The notes under the pieces: model-generated
Database searches by the model: none
Seen by the model: only the letters and a program-made list of their open reading frames with translations
What the model was told of the DNA's origin: nothing
Shown here: in pieces, positions 11,240 through 21,839 of the stretch
How the letters are laid out: every line of letters starts with the position of its first letter
Position numbering within the stretch: the stretch's first letter is position 1
Assembly (NCBI GenBank): GCA_009760855.2
Contig: WPIO01000003.1
Span: 5,832,501 to 5,896,500, forward strand
Direction of reading: 5' to 3'
DNA length: 64,000 bases
Source of the DNA: Cristatella mucedo
Taxonomy: Eukaryota > Bryozoa > Phylactolaemata > Cristatellidae
Position numbers and translations under genes: made by a program

Positions 11240-11985
11240 GGCGGAGTGGGTCTGCTCAATCTCAGCCCGAAGCTGCCCGAGACCCTGCGGGGCTGCTTGT
11301 CAGGCCACCGGCTCGTTCGCCGGCTGCTCAGGGATCCGTCGGCCCTGCAGGGAAATGGAGGCAGGCGCGGCCTTCGCACCGCGGCGGTCGACCGCGAAGC
11401 ACTTTTCAGTCCGGAACTGCATGCCCAGCGTAAGGACGGCCAGACGCGGTGGCAGACACAAGGGCCCGGAGGTCGGTGGACGTGTCCAAAAACAAAGCAA
11501 GGCCACCCTCCAGGGCGTAGAGCGATACAGAGCGGTATCGCCGGCCATGAAGCTGGACTCCGGGGTGCTGCCTGAGAGCCAGATGAAATCGGCGAGAGAG
11601 GGTTGCCCTTTTGAACAGCGGCTGTCGTCTGGAAGGCTGTCAACGACTCATCGGGCACCCGAAGCACCAGGGGAGAGCTGGCGTAGAGACGCTCCACGAA
11701 GCCACAGAAGGCCTCGTCTACTCCGGCGATCTGGAGCATGCGGAGCAGAGAGACTTGAGGAATGCTGCCGAAGGCCTTCTGCAGGTTGAAGAACGCCGAG
11801 TACCCCACACCGGCACCCTGCCGATCCCAGGCCTCGTCAAAGGTGCTCGCCACTAGGAAGGACTGCTCGAGGCAGCCCTCCATGCCCGGCACGAAGCCTT
11901 TCTGCTGGGGAGACAGCAGCCCACAGCCGCCCGCGAGCTTGCTCAGCCTTGCGGCCAGGCAGCCCGAGTGTGTATATATACGCGG
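11240..11985 (-). pseudogene. Reverse transcriptase palm of the R2/NeSL-like element, frameshifted
   Basis: The frame encodes LAARLSKLAGGCGLLSPQQK then GFVPGMEGCLEQSF, the conserved region ahead of RT motif A in this group. Motif A reads AFFNLQKAFGS, where Asn (codon 11785-11787) replaces the catalytic Asp. Motif B is VQKGNPLSP. After a frameshift, motif C (YADD in active enzymes) reads FMAGDTALY at about 11538-11549, losing Tyr and the first Asp. Polymerase activity should be absent even without the frameshifts. Confidence 0.85.
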
Positions 11986-12130
11986 CCCGCTGGCATACTC
12001 ACTGCAAGAGCCGCTGTAGTAGAGCTTTTTAGGCATACTTTCTGTTGCTTGGGGCACAGCAAGGAGCAAGCCAGCTGAGCCTTCGACTTATGAATGACCG
12101 CGCCGGTCGTAAAGGAACAGACCTGCGTGC
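11986..12130 (-). pseudogene. Broken copy of the PAN-domain exon
   Basis: The - strand gives VCSFTTGAVIHKSKAQLACS then LLCPKQQKVCL, closely parallel to the intact exon at 47278-47512 (SSFPAGTVTHKSRTQLECSA, SCAQQQQTCL). One extra base after the CL codons shifts the frame, so the KLYYSGS that follows is out of frame with it. The GTGAGT donor position is preserved. Its 5' part (signal peptide) is lost where LINE family B begins at about 12131. It is a family member killed by mutation and insertion. Confidence 0.8.
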
Positions 12131-12350
12131 ACCTCAACTGCTCAACTGCCCTCGTGACTCTGCCATGCTTCTCACTTTCTCTTTGTTGCGTTAGGAGATG
12201 AAGTCTGTTGGCTACCGAATGCGCACCGAAAGTCGCTTAGGCTGTGAATTCGCTATACAAAACACACACACACAGTCTTTATGGCTTTGTAGAGTTACAG
12301 ACGGAGATACATTACATTACATTACATTACATTACATTACATTACTGAGC
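12131..12350 (+). mobile_element. LINE family B 3' end with (ATTAC)n tail
   Basis: From CCTCAACTGC to GAGTTACAGACGGAGATAC it matches the 3' end of the copy at 32040-32712, including GAAGTCTGTTGGCTACCG and GCCGCTTAGGCTGTGA (here TCGCTTAGGCTGTGA). It ends in seven to eight ATTAC units (about 12309-12344), the expected tandem tail of such LINEs. It contains a short CACACACACA stretch. Confidence 0.85.
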
Positions 12351-12416
12351 GCTGCTACTCTAGCTGTGACTGCCGCAGGTTGTGATCTGTGAAGCTGCTG
12401 CTGTTTATTTAGGGTA

Positions 12417-12447
12417 GCCTATTGCTATTGCTATTGCTATTGCTATG
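12417..12447. repeat. (TTGCTA)n short tandem repeat
   Basis: About five copies of the hexamer CTATTG. Confidence 0.9.
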
Positions 12448-12449
12448 AG

Positions 12450-14640
12450 TAGAAATTGATCGTAATAGCTTTTGCAAGTCCTCCACTGCAGCAGCAGCAG
12501 CTACGGCAAAACGCTTTTGTTACGTTCCTTGGCTGTCGGGTTTGCTGTTAGTGACCTGTACATCATAAATGCTGACTCGAGAAATAGCGGAACAGTGCAG
12601 TGATCTCGGGCTGTTGCCATTAGTTAAATTTCATTTAAAAATGATGTCATACGTCTTTAATGAATCGTTAAATATTAATTTTATGAAATTTAATAAGTTA
12701 TTAAGAGGTTTAATTTTTTCCGTACTTCCAGCTGGCCACAACAAATTTAAGGCTGTCAGCGGATTAGGACAACAGCAAGAATTATGGCGGCACGAGTAAG
12801 AAAATAAATCAGAGCTTAGATGGACGAAGATATGATTACCCATTGGGTGATCAATCTCGCTTTAAAGCCACCGTCTCGCTAGTCGGGACAGAGCTCTGCA
12901 CTTTAGATGTCAGGAGACCTGAAGGCATGACCTCCAGCTGGTTAGAGGCTAGTTCAAGGCTGATTAGAGGCAGGGCTAACCCAACGCAGGTAAAGGGCAA
13001 GTTTCAAGAGGTTCGAATCAGGGAGCATCTCAGGTACTAAATTAATTCGCAATACAAAAAATTAAGGGAGCTAATGGTTTATGGCAGCAAAGTCGCGTGA
13101 ACCTGCCATACAATCTGTACAATCTGCCTACGTCATTCGTCTAGCACCGAGATTTTTGGGGAGCCCCAACAGACTTTCATTTAGCAAGCACTAGACGGCA
13201 TGCTCAGGATCTCATTAAGCTTACCGTTGATTTAGTGGCACAGACTGGTATATTTTAGCATAGCGAATTCTGAACCTCGACACGAATATGTTATTCCTGT
13301 AACGTGTGTCAATCGGCATGTGATAAACACTGTTGATTTTCAAGACTGATGTCGTCTTGTATCATTCAGTGCCTGACAATTCCAGAACCAGTGTAGCCGC
13401 AAATACGTAATCTGAAAGATTGACTACCACTGTCTCCTTAGTGGTTAACGGGTTTGTCAGTATCAAGGGACGAGTCCGAGAAACTTCGATACCTATCGAA
13501 GTCGTACGAAATTTCAACATAAAGGCGAAGCTACGAATTAGCATGGTCTTCCATCGTGTCAACTACGTCGTGCTAATGTAGATGGAGTTCTGTTCACAGC
13601 CGAACTTTGATGCAGAGGCGCACACGCGACAGCACAGCAACATCTTGGCGCGCTTCAATGGACGAGTATTTGGTGAACGCTCGTAGCGAAACAGCACACA
13701 GGCACATTTCCCCCGTGTCCCCATCAAAACTCTCTCGCCGGCCCGCTGGCTCCGGCCTTCATACCAAGCGCAGGCTACGCAGCGTCTGGGGCGTGCAAGC
13801 GTGCGGCAGCAGAGCGCCAGCCTGCCGTTGAGCAACAACGTACAACAAAGAAGAGTATCGCGCAGAGCTTACTATGGCACTTTAAGAATAGACCTACACC
13901 AATAATTGAAGAACTCGTGAAAAAGCCACAATATTCCAGGTCTCACCCGGAAGATGGATATCGGAAAGTCTCCGTCGTGTATGCTTGTCACGTGGACTCT
14001 GCTTACGATAGGTACGATAGCGCTTGCTTGTAGGCCACCTGTCGGGTTGGCTAGTCACACTGGTTCCGAGCAAAAGAAATGGCACCAAAACAGGTGGTGT
14101 GATAATGACTCGGTTACCAAGCACGTATAGGATACCATAGTATTTTGCATTTACGTGAGAGTCCTCAAATGTACCACGATTGTTACCTGTAGCTAACTTT
14201 TTCATGACAGCAAGGTCTCAGGCACGACGATAGTAACACTAAGATTTTCAAGCTGACGAAATATAAAACAGCAGTAACTGCAGCTGGCAACCTAACGTTA
14301 GAGTTTTCAGCTGATCCAAACAAGATGCGACGTTGTCAAGCACTCATATTTGTATAGAAACAACTTAAAAAAAATTCAAGTAGCGCTGAAGTAAGATCAC
14401 CGTACTGCAGGATTCGCTTATTTTCTGTGTGCCAACCCAGCTGGCGCTTTGAATATTACTTTATTAAACCAAAACAATTTTGTGGAATCGTGCATGAAAT
14501 ACTCACAAGGAGGAGGACATTCTTTGCAAGATAAAAGTAATACACTATGTGATGGCAGGATTTGATATCAAAATGCTCTGTGACTTCTTAAATTCAAGGG
14601 CCTGTAAGGCTGGTTAGATGTTCCGTATGCTATTCCAGAC
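12450..14640. other. Intergenic stretch; one GC-rich patch at 13590-13830
   Basis: Mostly featureless. The patch at 13590-13830 has more CpG than the flanks and an open - strand frame (13563-13838) starting near a possible ATG at about 13640. It has no recognisable domain and might be a promoter or first exon of a lost neighbour of the PAN/CTHRC1 family. A short exon-like block lies at about 14657-14695 (- strand; CTTTCAG acceptor, CAAC/GTGAGT donor), unassigned. Confidence 0.35.
14460..14465 (-). terminator. Candidate poly(A) signal for the module-3 exon
   Basis: AATAAA on the - strand, about 410 bases after the stop at 14874. It is the nearest canonical signal I see; its use is inferred. 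Confidence 0.35.
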
Positions 14641-14873
14641 AGTCTACTCACGTTGGTAGTACAATCGAATTTTCTCGAACGCAATGCAAGCTGAAAGTTC
14701 AAGCAAGGCCTGTCGTCTAGCTTCCGTGGCGCCACAAGTGATTGATAGAGGAGGAAATAATTTGTACTGGGCTGAATGAATAATTGAACTTAGCTTTTGC
14801 ATTCTTTTATCTTCCGTCCGACGTCGACTCTCTTTTTGACAAGAAGGAGCTCAAGCTATTCCTTAGATATGGG

Positions 14874-15055
14874 TCAAGGGCAGGTAAAAGGATCAACGCA
14901 TGTTTCTCTGGAGTCGGGTTGTACCTCGTCAACAATCAAGTGCAGAGTAGAGCCCCAACCTGTGTAGCAATCAAAGACATCGTATTCGGAGCAAGTTCCA
15001 ACATTGTATTCAATGGAGTAGGAGCCTGAGGTCAAGCCGTAGCAGACGCCATCAA
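14874..15055 (-). CDS. CTHRC1-like module 3, second half (terminal exon)
   Basis: It follows CGCTTCAG and enters in phase 1. It encodes (I)DGVCYGLTSGSYSIEY, then NVGTCSEYDVFDCYTGW, LHLIVDEV and the Cys-bearing tail ETCVDPFTCP before TGA. This matches the end of CTHRC1, whose signature is V-E-G-L-C-E-G, then V-G-T-C-S-D-Y, then S-T-G-W, and finally a hydrophobic I-I-x-E-E strand. A donor at GAG/GTACAA is possible, but its phase differs from the other modules. I therefore favour a terminal exon: 59 residues after the split codon, then stop. Confidence 0.85.
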
Positions 15056-15240
15056 CTGAAGCGAAGGAAGTAAGGTAGACTTATAATAATGCCCAATCCT
15101 GAGACATGCGCCGTCAAATCGCAGCTGATACATTTCATAGCATACAAGTTATGTACAGAGTACCTAACCTGTCAGCACTAAAGTTTACAGTAGAAATCAG
15201 AGACAATACTTAATAATAAATATGAATGTAATTCATTAGC

Positions 15241-15377
15241 ACAGTGCCTCAAGAGTACGTATTCAGGCAATGCAGATATGCCAAGAGGCTCGAGCCAAAG
15301 GGCTTGATCGTCAGCGGCATTCACTTTGACCTTGATCTGGGCATGCATTTCAACCACTGGCCGAAACCAGCGAGGCG
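15241..15377 (-). repeat. SINE family A copy (A3), degraded
   Basis: The - strand has GGTTTCGGCCAGTGGTTGAA (A box), then a diverged B box GGCTCGAGCC (plus strand AGGCTCGAGCC), then the tail GAATACGTACTCTTGAGGCAC. It sits in the intron between the two halves of CTHRC1-like module 3. Confidence 0.75.
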
Positions 15378-15585
15378 CCTCTAGATGTAGAAATGAATCA
15401 ATTTAAAGATGCAGTGAAAGGTCAGAGCTTTCCGATTAAAGAGTGCAGAGCGATAACTTAAGCTTGATTTCCGGATCAAATGCAGCTATTCGTAAGACGG
15501 CTACAGTGAGCATACATGGTGTGTCACCAAGCCACTAAAGTTCCGAATCAAGGAGAGTGGCTCGCCTGCAGGCACCGAGACTTAC

Positions 15586-15778
15586 TGACTCCTGGATTAT
15601 GATAATCGACCATTATCTCTGTGTAGGAAACGCCTTCTATAGCGCCTGGGTCGGTGCACTCCGCTCCGTTAATAGTAAAGTACCAACGGCAGCATCCCGA
15701 GTTGCCAAAGATTCTAGCGTCGCCGATCGTTCGTAGATGAAGACCGCTGGTGTCAGATAGCTTGTTGTATGTGACAAC
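15586..15778 (-). CDS. CTHRC1-like module 3, first half
   Basis: Acceptor ACGCAG, donor GTCA/GTAAGT; it enters in phase 0 and leaves in phase 1. The 64 codons start VVTYNKLSDTSGLHLRTI and contain GNSGCCRWYFTINGAEC. This is almost the CTHRC1 hallmark (A-C-C-Q-R-W-Y-F-T-F-N-G-A-E-C), followed by IEGVSYTEIMVDYHN. CTHRC1 is a secreted glycoprotein linked to Wnt/PCP signalling and matrix remodelling in vertebrates; the function here is unknown. Of the three modules this is closest to CTHRC1. Its expected upstream linker exon (phase 1 to 0) was not found between 15.8 and 21.3 kb. Confidence 0.92.
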
Positions 15779-16879
15779 CTGCGTTCAAATTGTTCTTTTT
15801 TAAATATCGCAATAATTTTACAGAGCTGCTTCTTGCAAATTTGTAAGAAATTTGACTGGTGATCGGCATACTACTGTTTACGGTCATCGCAGCTGATAAG
15901 TTAACCGGAAATTCTCAGATTACTATTGCTAAGCCTATGAAATGTAGGCATTTAGACAGTTCAGTAAAAGACTAATTGAAAAAACAGGGAAATGACATAT
16001 TTCAAAATTACTGACATAATTTACTGTCTGTTATAGTCGTGTTGAGCTTAAGAGAGAGAAAGAGAGATAGCTTTCGCACATTTCGGTGACTAAAGAGAAA
16101 CAAAACACAGAAGTAGCACTCACGTAAACGGAAATAGAGATAGAAAAAGGGACATTAAAAGTAAAGCAGCAACTGGTAATGGCAATGTTAATCAAGGAAA
16201 TTTAAGTAAAATCGCTGTTTTTTATCCTACCAGAACTAAACTCAGGTCATATTTATGGATCATTATATTAATTAGATGAGTGCAAATTATCCACAAACGC
16301 GATGACTTTAAATGACCGACATACAACTCGGGTGTCAGTTTGCATGCTGCTGTTTACAGACGAAAAGTTGGGCTGAGTCTGCCTTTTCGCATAATCTTTC
16401 CACTTCTATAGTATTAGAATGTAATTATTAAACATAAGAGGTAGAGACGGCAATAGGAAATACAAAGCAATGACTAGTAAGTTTATACTATCTATCGCCA
16501 GCCTCGGAAGAATCGTACATGAGCCGAGAGTTCTTGCGAGTCATGGTAGGAAGCCCTGCTCAGCCCGCATTGAACATAATGACACAGTATAAGAATCATA
16601 CGGACATCTCTTTAGAAATCTGATTCTATAAGCCATTTTAAAAACATTGACCTGTAGCTTTAATTCTTTCAAATGGTATAAGAATCCTTTAAAGTACATT
16701 TAAGTATCAGTACAGTTCAATTTGATGCGTTAGTGCAACCAGATTCCATCGCAGTAGTTCTTTGAGACTATCTCTTTTGTTAGCACAATATATCTCGCTC
16801 TTATGCGTTGTACGTGGTAATTTGCTACTTTAGTCGTGTGCTTATACCTACTTATACTATGCCTGCAGCTTGCGGTGTT

Positions 16880-17010
16880 ACCCGCAATCAAGTGGGAATG
16901 CTTTCTATGCAACACCTGTAAAGTGCCCAGAAAGAGATTTAGTTCTCCGAGTGCGAAATACACATGTATTATTATTATTATTATTATTGTTGTTACTAGT
17001 GTCTTGTTCA
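16880..17010 (+). mobile_element. LINE family A, 3' terminal fragment
   Basis: It contains CTGTAAAGTGCCCAGAAAGA then GATTTAGTTCTCCGAGTGCG and an ATTATTATT tail, the family A 3' hairpin and tail. It is severely 5'-truncated. Confidence 0.85.
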
Positions 17011-17099
17011 TTCCCAATTATTTTTAAAAGCATTCACAGGAAAGCATTCGGCAGCCATTTATTTGACATCATGCAAGCTCACGGTGTTTGTTCCTGAAA

Positions 17100-17840
17100 T
17101 TCGGTTGAAATGCTCACATATACCTGCCGCCGCCGCCGCAATCCTTCAAGACGGATCCAGTGGAACAGGAGGCAATCCGGGCTAAATTTAGGGGTCAGTT
17201 AGTTTAGGGGTCATTTAGTGCGGCCATTTCACGAACTAGACACGGCTCGGGGTGGCCGCAGATGCTTCTGACCATTCAGCGGAATGGTGGCGGATACATA
17301 TTCACAGGTCCTTTAATAAACCGCAGCATCGTTACAGTGCTAGCATCTTTCCCCAAAGAGCTTCGTGCTTCAATAGAGAGTGGACGCAACGTAACTATTG
17401 ATAAAGAACGGGGGGGGGGGAGGAAACGCACGAAGTGATCAGCCTCGAGGGCTGTTGGACTGATCAAGGCTCAGTACTCCGTACTCCCGGCGTTTAGTGG
17501 TGAGATCTTGTAGCAGAGACGGCGAGCAGCAGCTAGCACGATGCCTGCGAAATGCAATCCAAGTCATCGACTGTCTCGCATTCGTGACATACCGAGGCTT
17601 ACAGCGAAAGCGTCGCCCGGCCAGTGCATCGCTTTCTGAGAGAAAAACGAGCAAAACGAGCAAAGCAAGCGGTCGCTCGTTGCCAACTCCTCACCAACAG
17701 GTTGCCGACGTCCGTATCGCTATTCAGCAGGTACCACCACCAGTGTTGGATGTTGAAAAATGGAAGCTTAAATACGCTTCCGTCAGCCTTTGTCACTTGA
17801 CGAAAAAAAGATCACTGCTACTTGATCTTATAAAGTAACT
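17100..17840 (+). other. Orphan open frame, possible pseudogene or chance
   Basis: The + frame at 17497-17838 is 113 codons with a Ser/Lys-rich middle and a plausible C-terminus (VLDVEKWKLKYASVSLCHL, then KKRSLLLDLIK and stop). I recognise no domain. The region 17100-17500 is GC-richer than its flanks and has a (CCG)n stretch. It lies within the large intron space of the - strand locus. It may be a retrogene tail, a decayed transposase end or chance. Confidence 0.25.
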
Positions 17841-17849
17841 CGCGGTAAC

Positions 17850-20390
17850 ATTAAGTGCGTAATGATTTTCTTGCAAAAAATCATCGTTAACATGCAGCCT
17901 CTTGTGAGAGACAGCGGACAGTATGACGGATAGCCTCTTTAAGAAGGCTGATGACCGCGTGCTCGAATTGCGACTGAAGTTGGTCGTATTAGCCGGCACG
18001 AGTTATAGCAAAGCCAAGCAAAGCGGCAATTTCAAGTTCTGATTGCAAATGAAATATCTTTTTTGAGACTAGAGGCCGGCGACATAATAACGTTTTAGGC
18101 TCATCGAAGCAGAAGTGGAGATTAACTCTGTAGAGAATCACGCCTTGACTTGGGAAAGCTAAGTTGTTAACTTTTCTGACTGCTTTAAAAAAATCTACTG
18201 AACTAAGAGAATGCTGGTCAGTTTTACAAATTATAATGATGTCATCTCTTTGGATAGCGACTATATGTTGGTGCCCCTCTCACCGACGATGAAGGGCTAG
18301 CTGGAGCAGCAATCAAGAGATATCAGAATTCCTCTAATTACTGCCGAGCAAGCCGGGGTTGCTGTCTCTCATTAGCGACAAGATGAAAACAAGAAAAATG
18401 CACTATTACTTTTTACAAGTTCGATATGTCAAGAGCAATCCAAAGCAAAGACCTGGTTTCCGAGTAACCATACTGCATCATATCTTGTTATATTATCACC
18501 TACACTTCTTATGCAGTATATTCAAAGTGCCTCGAACGTGATTTAGTTCTCTTGTAGCGTCATAATAACGTCTTAATACTTATAGTTATAATTGCTAACC
18601 CGCACCACCTTAAAATTCTTCAGAATATGTGCTATGTACAGCAATGAAGCATCTTTTACATCAGTCGTCAAATTATTATTTTCTCAATATTATAGCACAG
18701 ATTCTTAGATATACTGCTTTAATGGGCCAGATTAGTGAGAAAACGACCAACATCTTAAGTCTGAAGTAGTTTTTAGAAGCTGCCGCTATGGAAAATTTGT
18801 AGGGATTATTGAACCTATCTGGAGGTTCCAGATTCTATGAGTGCTTTTCAGGTGACAAATACTTCTTTCTATCAGTTGCTGAAACAGGAAAATCGCTCGC
18901 CCATACCCGTGAGTGCGAGTGCTAGGCAAATGCTAAGGTAAAGTGTATGGTGACAAGTCGCACGGTACGAAATTTGTATCGAGTTCCAGGCTAGTAGAAA
19001 TTTAATTTTTAATTAAGATGAGCACACTGTGACAAGTTTACATCAATTTTTTTGCAATGGCAAATTTCTTCAAGCTGGACTAGATAAATACAGAATCCAT
19101 CCCGGAGGAGAAATACAAGTCGTTCTCAGCGGGCTCAGGCTGCTATTTTTGACTCATCTGATCTCCATTGGCATTTTATCAATTATCGAGCCAGGATTTG
19201 TATCTATGGGGGCATGACATGCAAAATGCTTTTGTGGAGGCAATATCCGAAAGATTTGTATATATACTGGCCCTTACCAAAAATTAGCGTAAAATCATTG
19301 CAACAAATTATAGTGTTTATCTGAAACAAATTCAATAGTTGCTCTTCGAGTGGAATTAAAATACAATTTCATCGGTAGTGACAGCTGGGAGAGGGGGAAA
19401 TAGGGGGCGGTTTTGGCGCTGCTCCGCTGTATAGCACTTTTGCCGCACTCGGGAAAAGTTGCTCCTGCCACCCTGGCTACACCACTGGGTCTTGGATTGT
19501 TCATCTCAAGAGCTTCTCATGTATAAGATGCTTATTTTTGCTTGTATTTTTGTGCAAAAATGCATATTATTGTTCTCATCCAAGTACACTTTCTAAATAG
19601 CTACACCGTCCTGAAGAAAGATTTCCTGCTAATCATTTCCTTATGCTCACAATGAAATATTCAAGGAGAAGTTGGGAGCTTACAGAAGTAGGTGACCATC
19701 TTTTACTCAGATATACACTGTACTGTACTTTAAAAGTTCTTACTAAGAACATAATGGCAAAAACCCGATGGAGGATTCGGTTTGGCGACTTCTTTGAGGA
19801 AGAAATTTGCAATATAGTCACAAATCTAGAAAACCCACTTTTTCTGACACCTTAAAGTACAATTTTTGCATAAATTTAGGTAAAAACTGATAATTTTGAT
19901 TCATTAGCTGTTTTTATGACTAAATATGAACCTCAAGATATGAATTGCTTAGTTTTAGCATAACAGAATGAATGCTTTAATTGAAGTTAGTGACTGTCCT
20001 GGTCACTAAAGAATCGAATAATGGATATTTTTTATATTATGGAACAATCAGCGAATATGAAATAATACTTATTAACAAGGCGAAGAAAAATTCTGTTACA
20101 TTTTGTTATTGACCAAAGTTTCTTCGTATATTTATAAAATCACTCGGTTGCGTTTCAGCATTAGCAAAGTTTTGTACGGAAGATGGTGCTAATATCCTCA
20201 TTGCAATAGTATGTATCTACATCTGTAACCTAAAAAAGCCACAAAAACTACATGGGTGTTAAGCAGGAGAGTTTTCTATCGCACACTCAAAGTCTAAGCG
20301 GCTCTCGGTACTCATTTAGTAACCTACAAATTTCACCTCATGCAACAAAGAGAAAGTGAGAAGCATAACTAAAGTCACGGGAGTTGATGA
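17850..20390. other. Intronic/intergenic stretch, nothing firm
   Basis: AT-rich. A phrase at 19380-19500 (CACTGGGTCTTGG, GGTGGCAGG on complementary strands) resembles dispersed low-copy repeats but cannot be classed. The linker exon for CTHRC1-like module 3 should lie here or in the following LINE region; I scanned for it and did not find it. Confidence 0.4.
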
Positions 20391-21235
20391 GCTAGTGAGT
20401 AGCATGGAGTTAGTCGCTCAGGGTGGCTTCGCTTTTTGGAAAAGGATTTGCCCTAGTCGGCAGCAGGAGAGCATCTGTTGCTGCGTAGGAACTGTTGAAG
20501 TGAGTTCCGCAGTCTAGGACCTGTAGAGCAAAAGCTTTTCTTTCGCCAAATGTGTTGTAGCTGAGGATTGTGTGAGGGAACGTCACTCAGGAGGCCGCGA
20601 GCAATTGGGCGCCGGCCAAACGAATGATCAGACTGCCTAAGTAGCCGCCGGCTCTCGAGCAGTGGGGGGGGGCGGACTATGGCTCGCAGGGGAGCAGCTC
20701 AGGAGCCCAGCACAAATCCACACACTGTCGACACCTGTGCGGACTCCATCTTGCGAAAACTGCCGCTGGCTATCGGGAGGTTCTGGAACGAGCAATAGCT
20801 TGACAGTGCAAAAAACAATGCATGGATGGAATACAAGGGCTGCTGCCGAAGGAGTATAGGTGGAAGAGGGCTAGATCCCGCTAAACCGGCTGCCGGCTAG
20901 AGTTCATAGTCTGTGCTTGGCCGGCGTGGTTTCTGCTAATAAAGCGGGTGGTGATGGAGCCAGAAGACTTGTTGCTAGGTCGTCGACTCAGCCTTGCGGC
21001 AGGCCTTACGGAGGGAGGCCTTGTCACAAAATGGAACAGCCACTATTTTTTCCTAAGAGGACCTGAGGGCACGAGTAAGCTGAAACTGGTGCAGCAGTTC
21101 AGCTAGGTATGAAGGAACGAAACCGTGGCGGGCCTTGTCGGTAAGTGTAAGAACTTTACTCCGTATGTGTTGATCAAGCAGAAGCCACCAGAAGTCCTTT
21201 AGCGAAGGAAACACATGGTAAAACCTCTAGGATTT
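20390..21235 (-). mobile_element. LINE family B fragment, degraded
   Basis: On the - strand, 21130-21195 gives WLLLDQHIRSKVLTLTDKAR, matching WMPVEQRIQSKVLTLTHKAR of the copy at 32 kb. The stretch near 20490-20560 gives ALQVLDCGTHFNSS, matching ALQVLGCGTRFHNS. The middle part (20620-21090) is GC-rich and not alignable by eye. It lies just downstream of the module-2 exon. Confidence 0.7.
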
Positions 21236-21299
21236 GGTAGCTAGTCTTGCAGCAACATTCCTGATTATTTAGCCCAAAAGAATTTATTTTCCGTTTTAC

Positions 21300-21464
21300 C
21301 AGCTTGCGTCGTCGTGTTCATCCTGACTTCAGTGATAATCATCCTGGAAGCGCTACCGCACCACCCTGTGTAGGGATTTGGTTGAGCGGTTGCATTTTGG
21401 CAGGCTCCTATTCTCAGCTGCACCGTGTACGTTCCAGCTGGCAGACCGTAGCAGATTCCTTCCA
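21300..21464 (-). CDS. CTHRC1-like module 2, second half
   Basis: Acceptor TCGCTGTAG, donor GCTG/GTAAAA, phase 1 at both ends. After the split codon it reads EGICYGLPAGTYTVQLRI, GACQNATAQPNPYTGW and SRMIITEV. The C-x-G-L-P-A-G, G-A-C and T-G-W-x(3-5)-S-R-M-I-I-x-E positions match the CTHRC1 C-terminus and modules 1 and 3. An N-x-T glycosylation site (NAT) is present. Phase-1 exit means it must splice to another phase-1 exon. Module 3's missing linker exon would fit. Confidence 0.9.
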
Positions 21465-21588
21465 CTACAGCGAGATATGTTAGAGCTGTTGCAGAAGAGC
21501 TCGGATACATTGCATTAACTCATTTGGGTTAAAAAAGGCAATGATGAAAGTTATTCGTGCTTGCTGCAAAAGATATGTCAGCACGTAC

Positions 21589-21695
21589 AAGTCCTGGTCT
21601 TGTGGTTATCCTGAGCGGCATAGGACGAGTTGGTGTACATTCCAAGGACAAATTCTGCTTTCGGATTGCATTCAGCACCATTGACCATAATGTAC
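21589..21695 (-). CDS. CTHRC1-like module 2, first half, part b
   Basis: Acceptor ACAATTTTAG, donor ACTT/GTACGT. It completes a Trp codon split across the intron from 23927, giving CAR-W-YIMVNGAEC. This is the CTHRC1 hallmark corresponding to C-C-R-W-Y-F-T-I-N-G-A-E-C in module 3. Then come VLGMYTNSSYAAQDN and a phase-1 exit that joins TTG (Leu) to EGICYG of the next exon. In modules 1 and 3 this half-domain is one unbroken exon, so the intron is specific to module 2. Confidence 0.85.
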
Positions 21696-21839
21696 CTAAA
21701 ATTGTAAAATGGCGGGGCTCGGTTTTGAAACTGAACTGAAATGCCAAGATAATTTTGAAAGATTAGCGTCACGCATACCTCATGAACATTAAGCGAATAG
21801 TACGCAACCCCTGTTGTATAAATCTCTAGCTAGAGTTAA

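Larger units (their letters stand above)
9890..11985 (-). mobile_element. R2/NeSL-type non-LTR retrotransposon, 5'-truncated and dead
   Basis: A GC-rich block read on the - strand in three successive frames. In order it holds reverse-transcriptase motifs, the RT thumb, a CCHC-like finger and a restriction-like endonuclease. This order (RT then C-terminal endonuclease) defines the R2/NeSL/Hero group of early-branching non-LTR elements; many members insert at fixed sites. It starts inside the RT, so the N-terminal zinc fingers are missing. Its base composition differs sharply from the flanks. It abuts a broken PAN exon at 11990. No target-site duplication could be confirmed. Confidence 0.88.

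Noticed and set aside
10222-11856. Long + strand open frames of up to 219 codons
   Set aside because: They lie antisense to the R2/NeSL-like element and reflect its GC-rich codon use. Only the - strand shows RT and endonuclease motifs.
11056-12069. A 337-codon - strand frame as a single novel protein
   Set aside because: It joins by chance the shifted end of a PAN pseudo-exon to the RT of the retroelement and then leaves the RT frame. Neither gene is intact.
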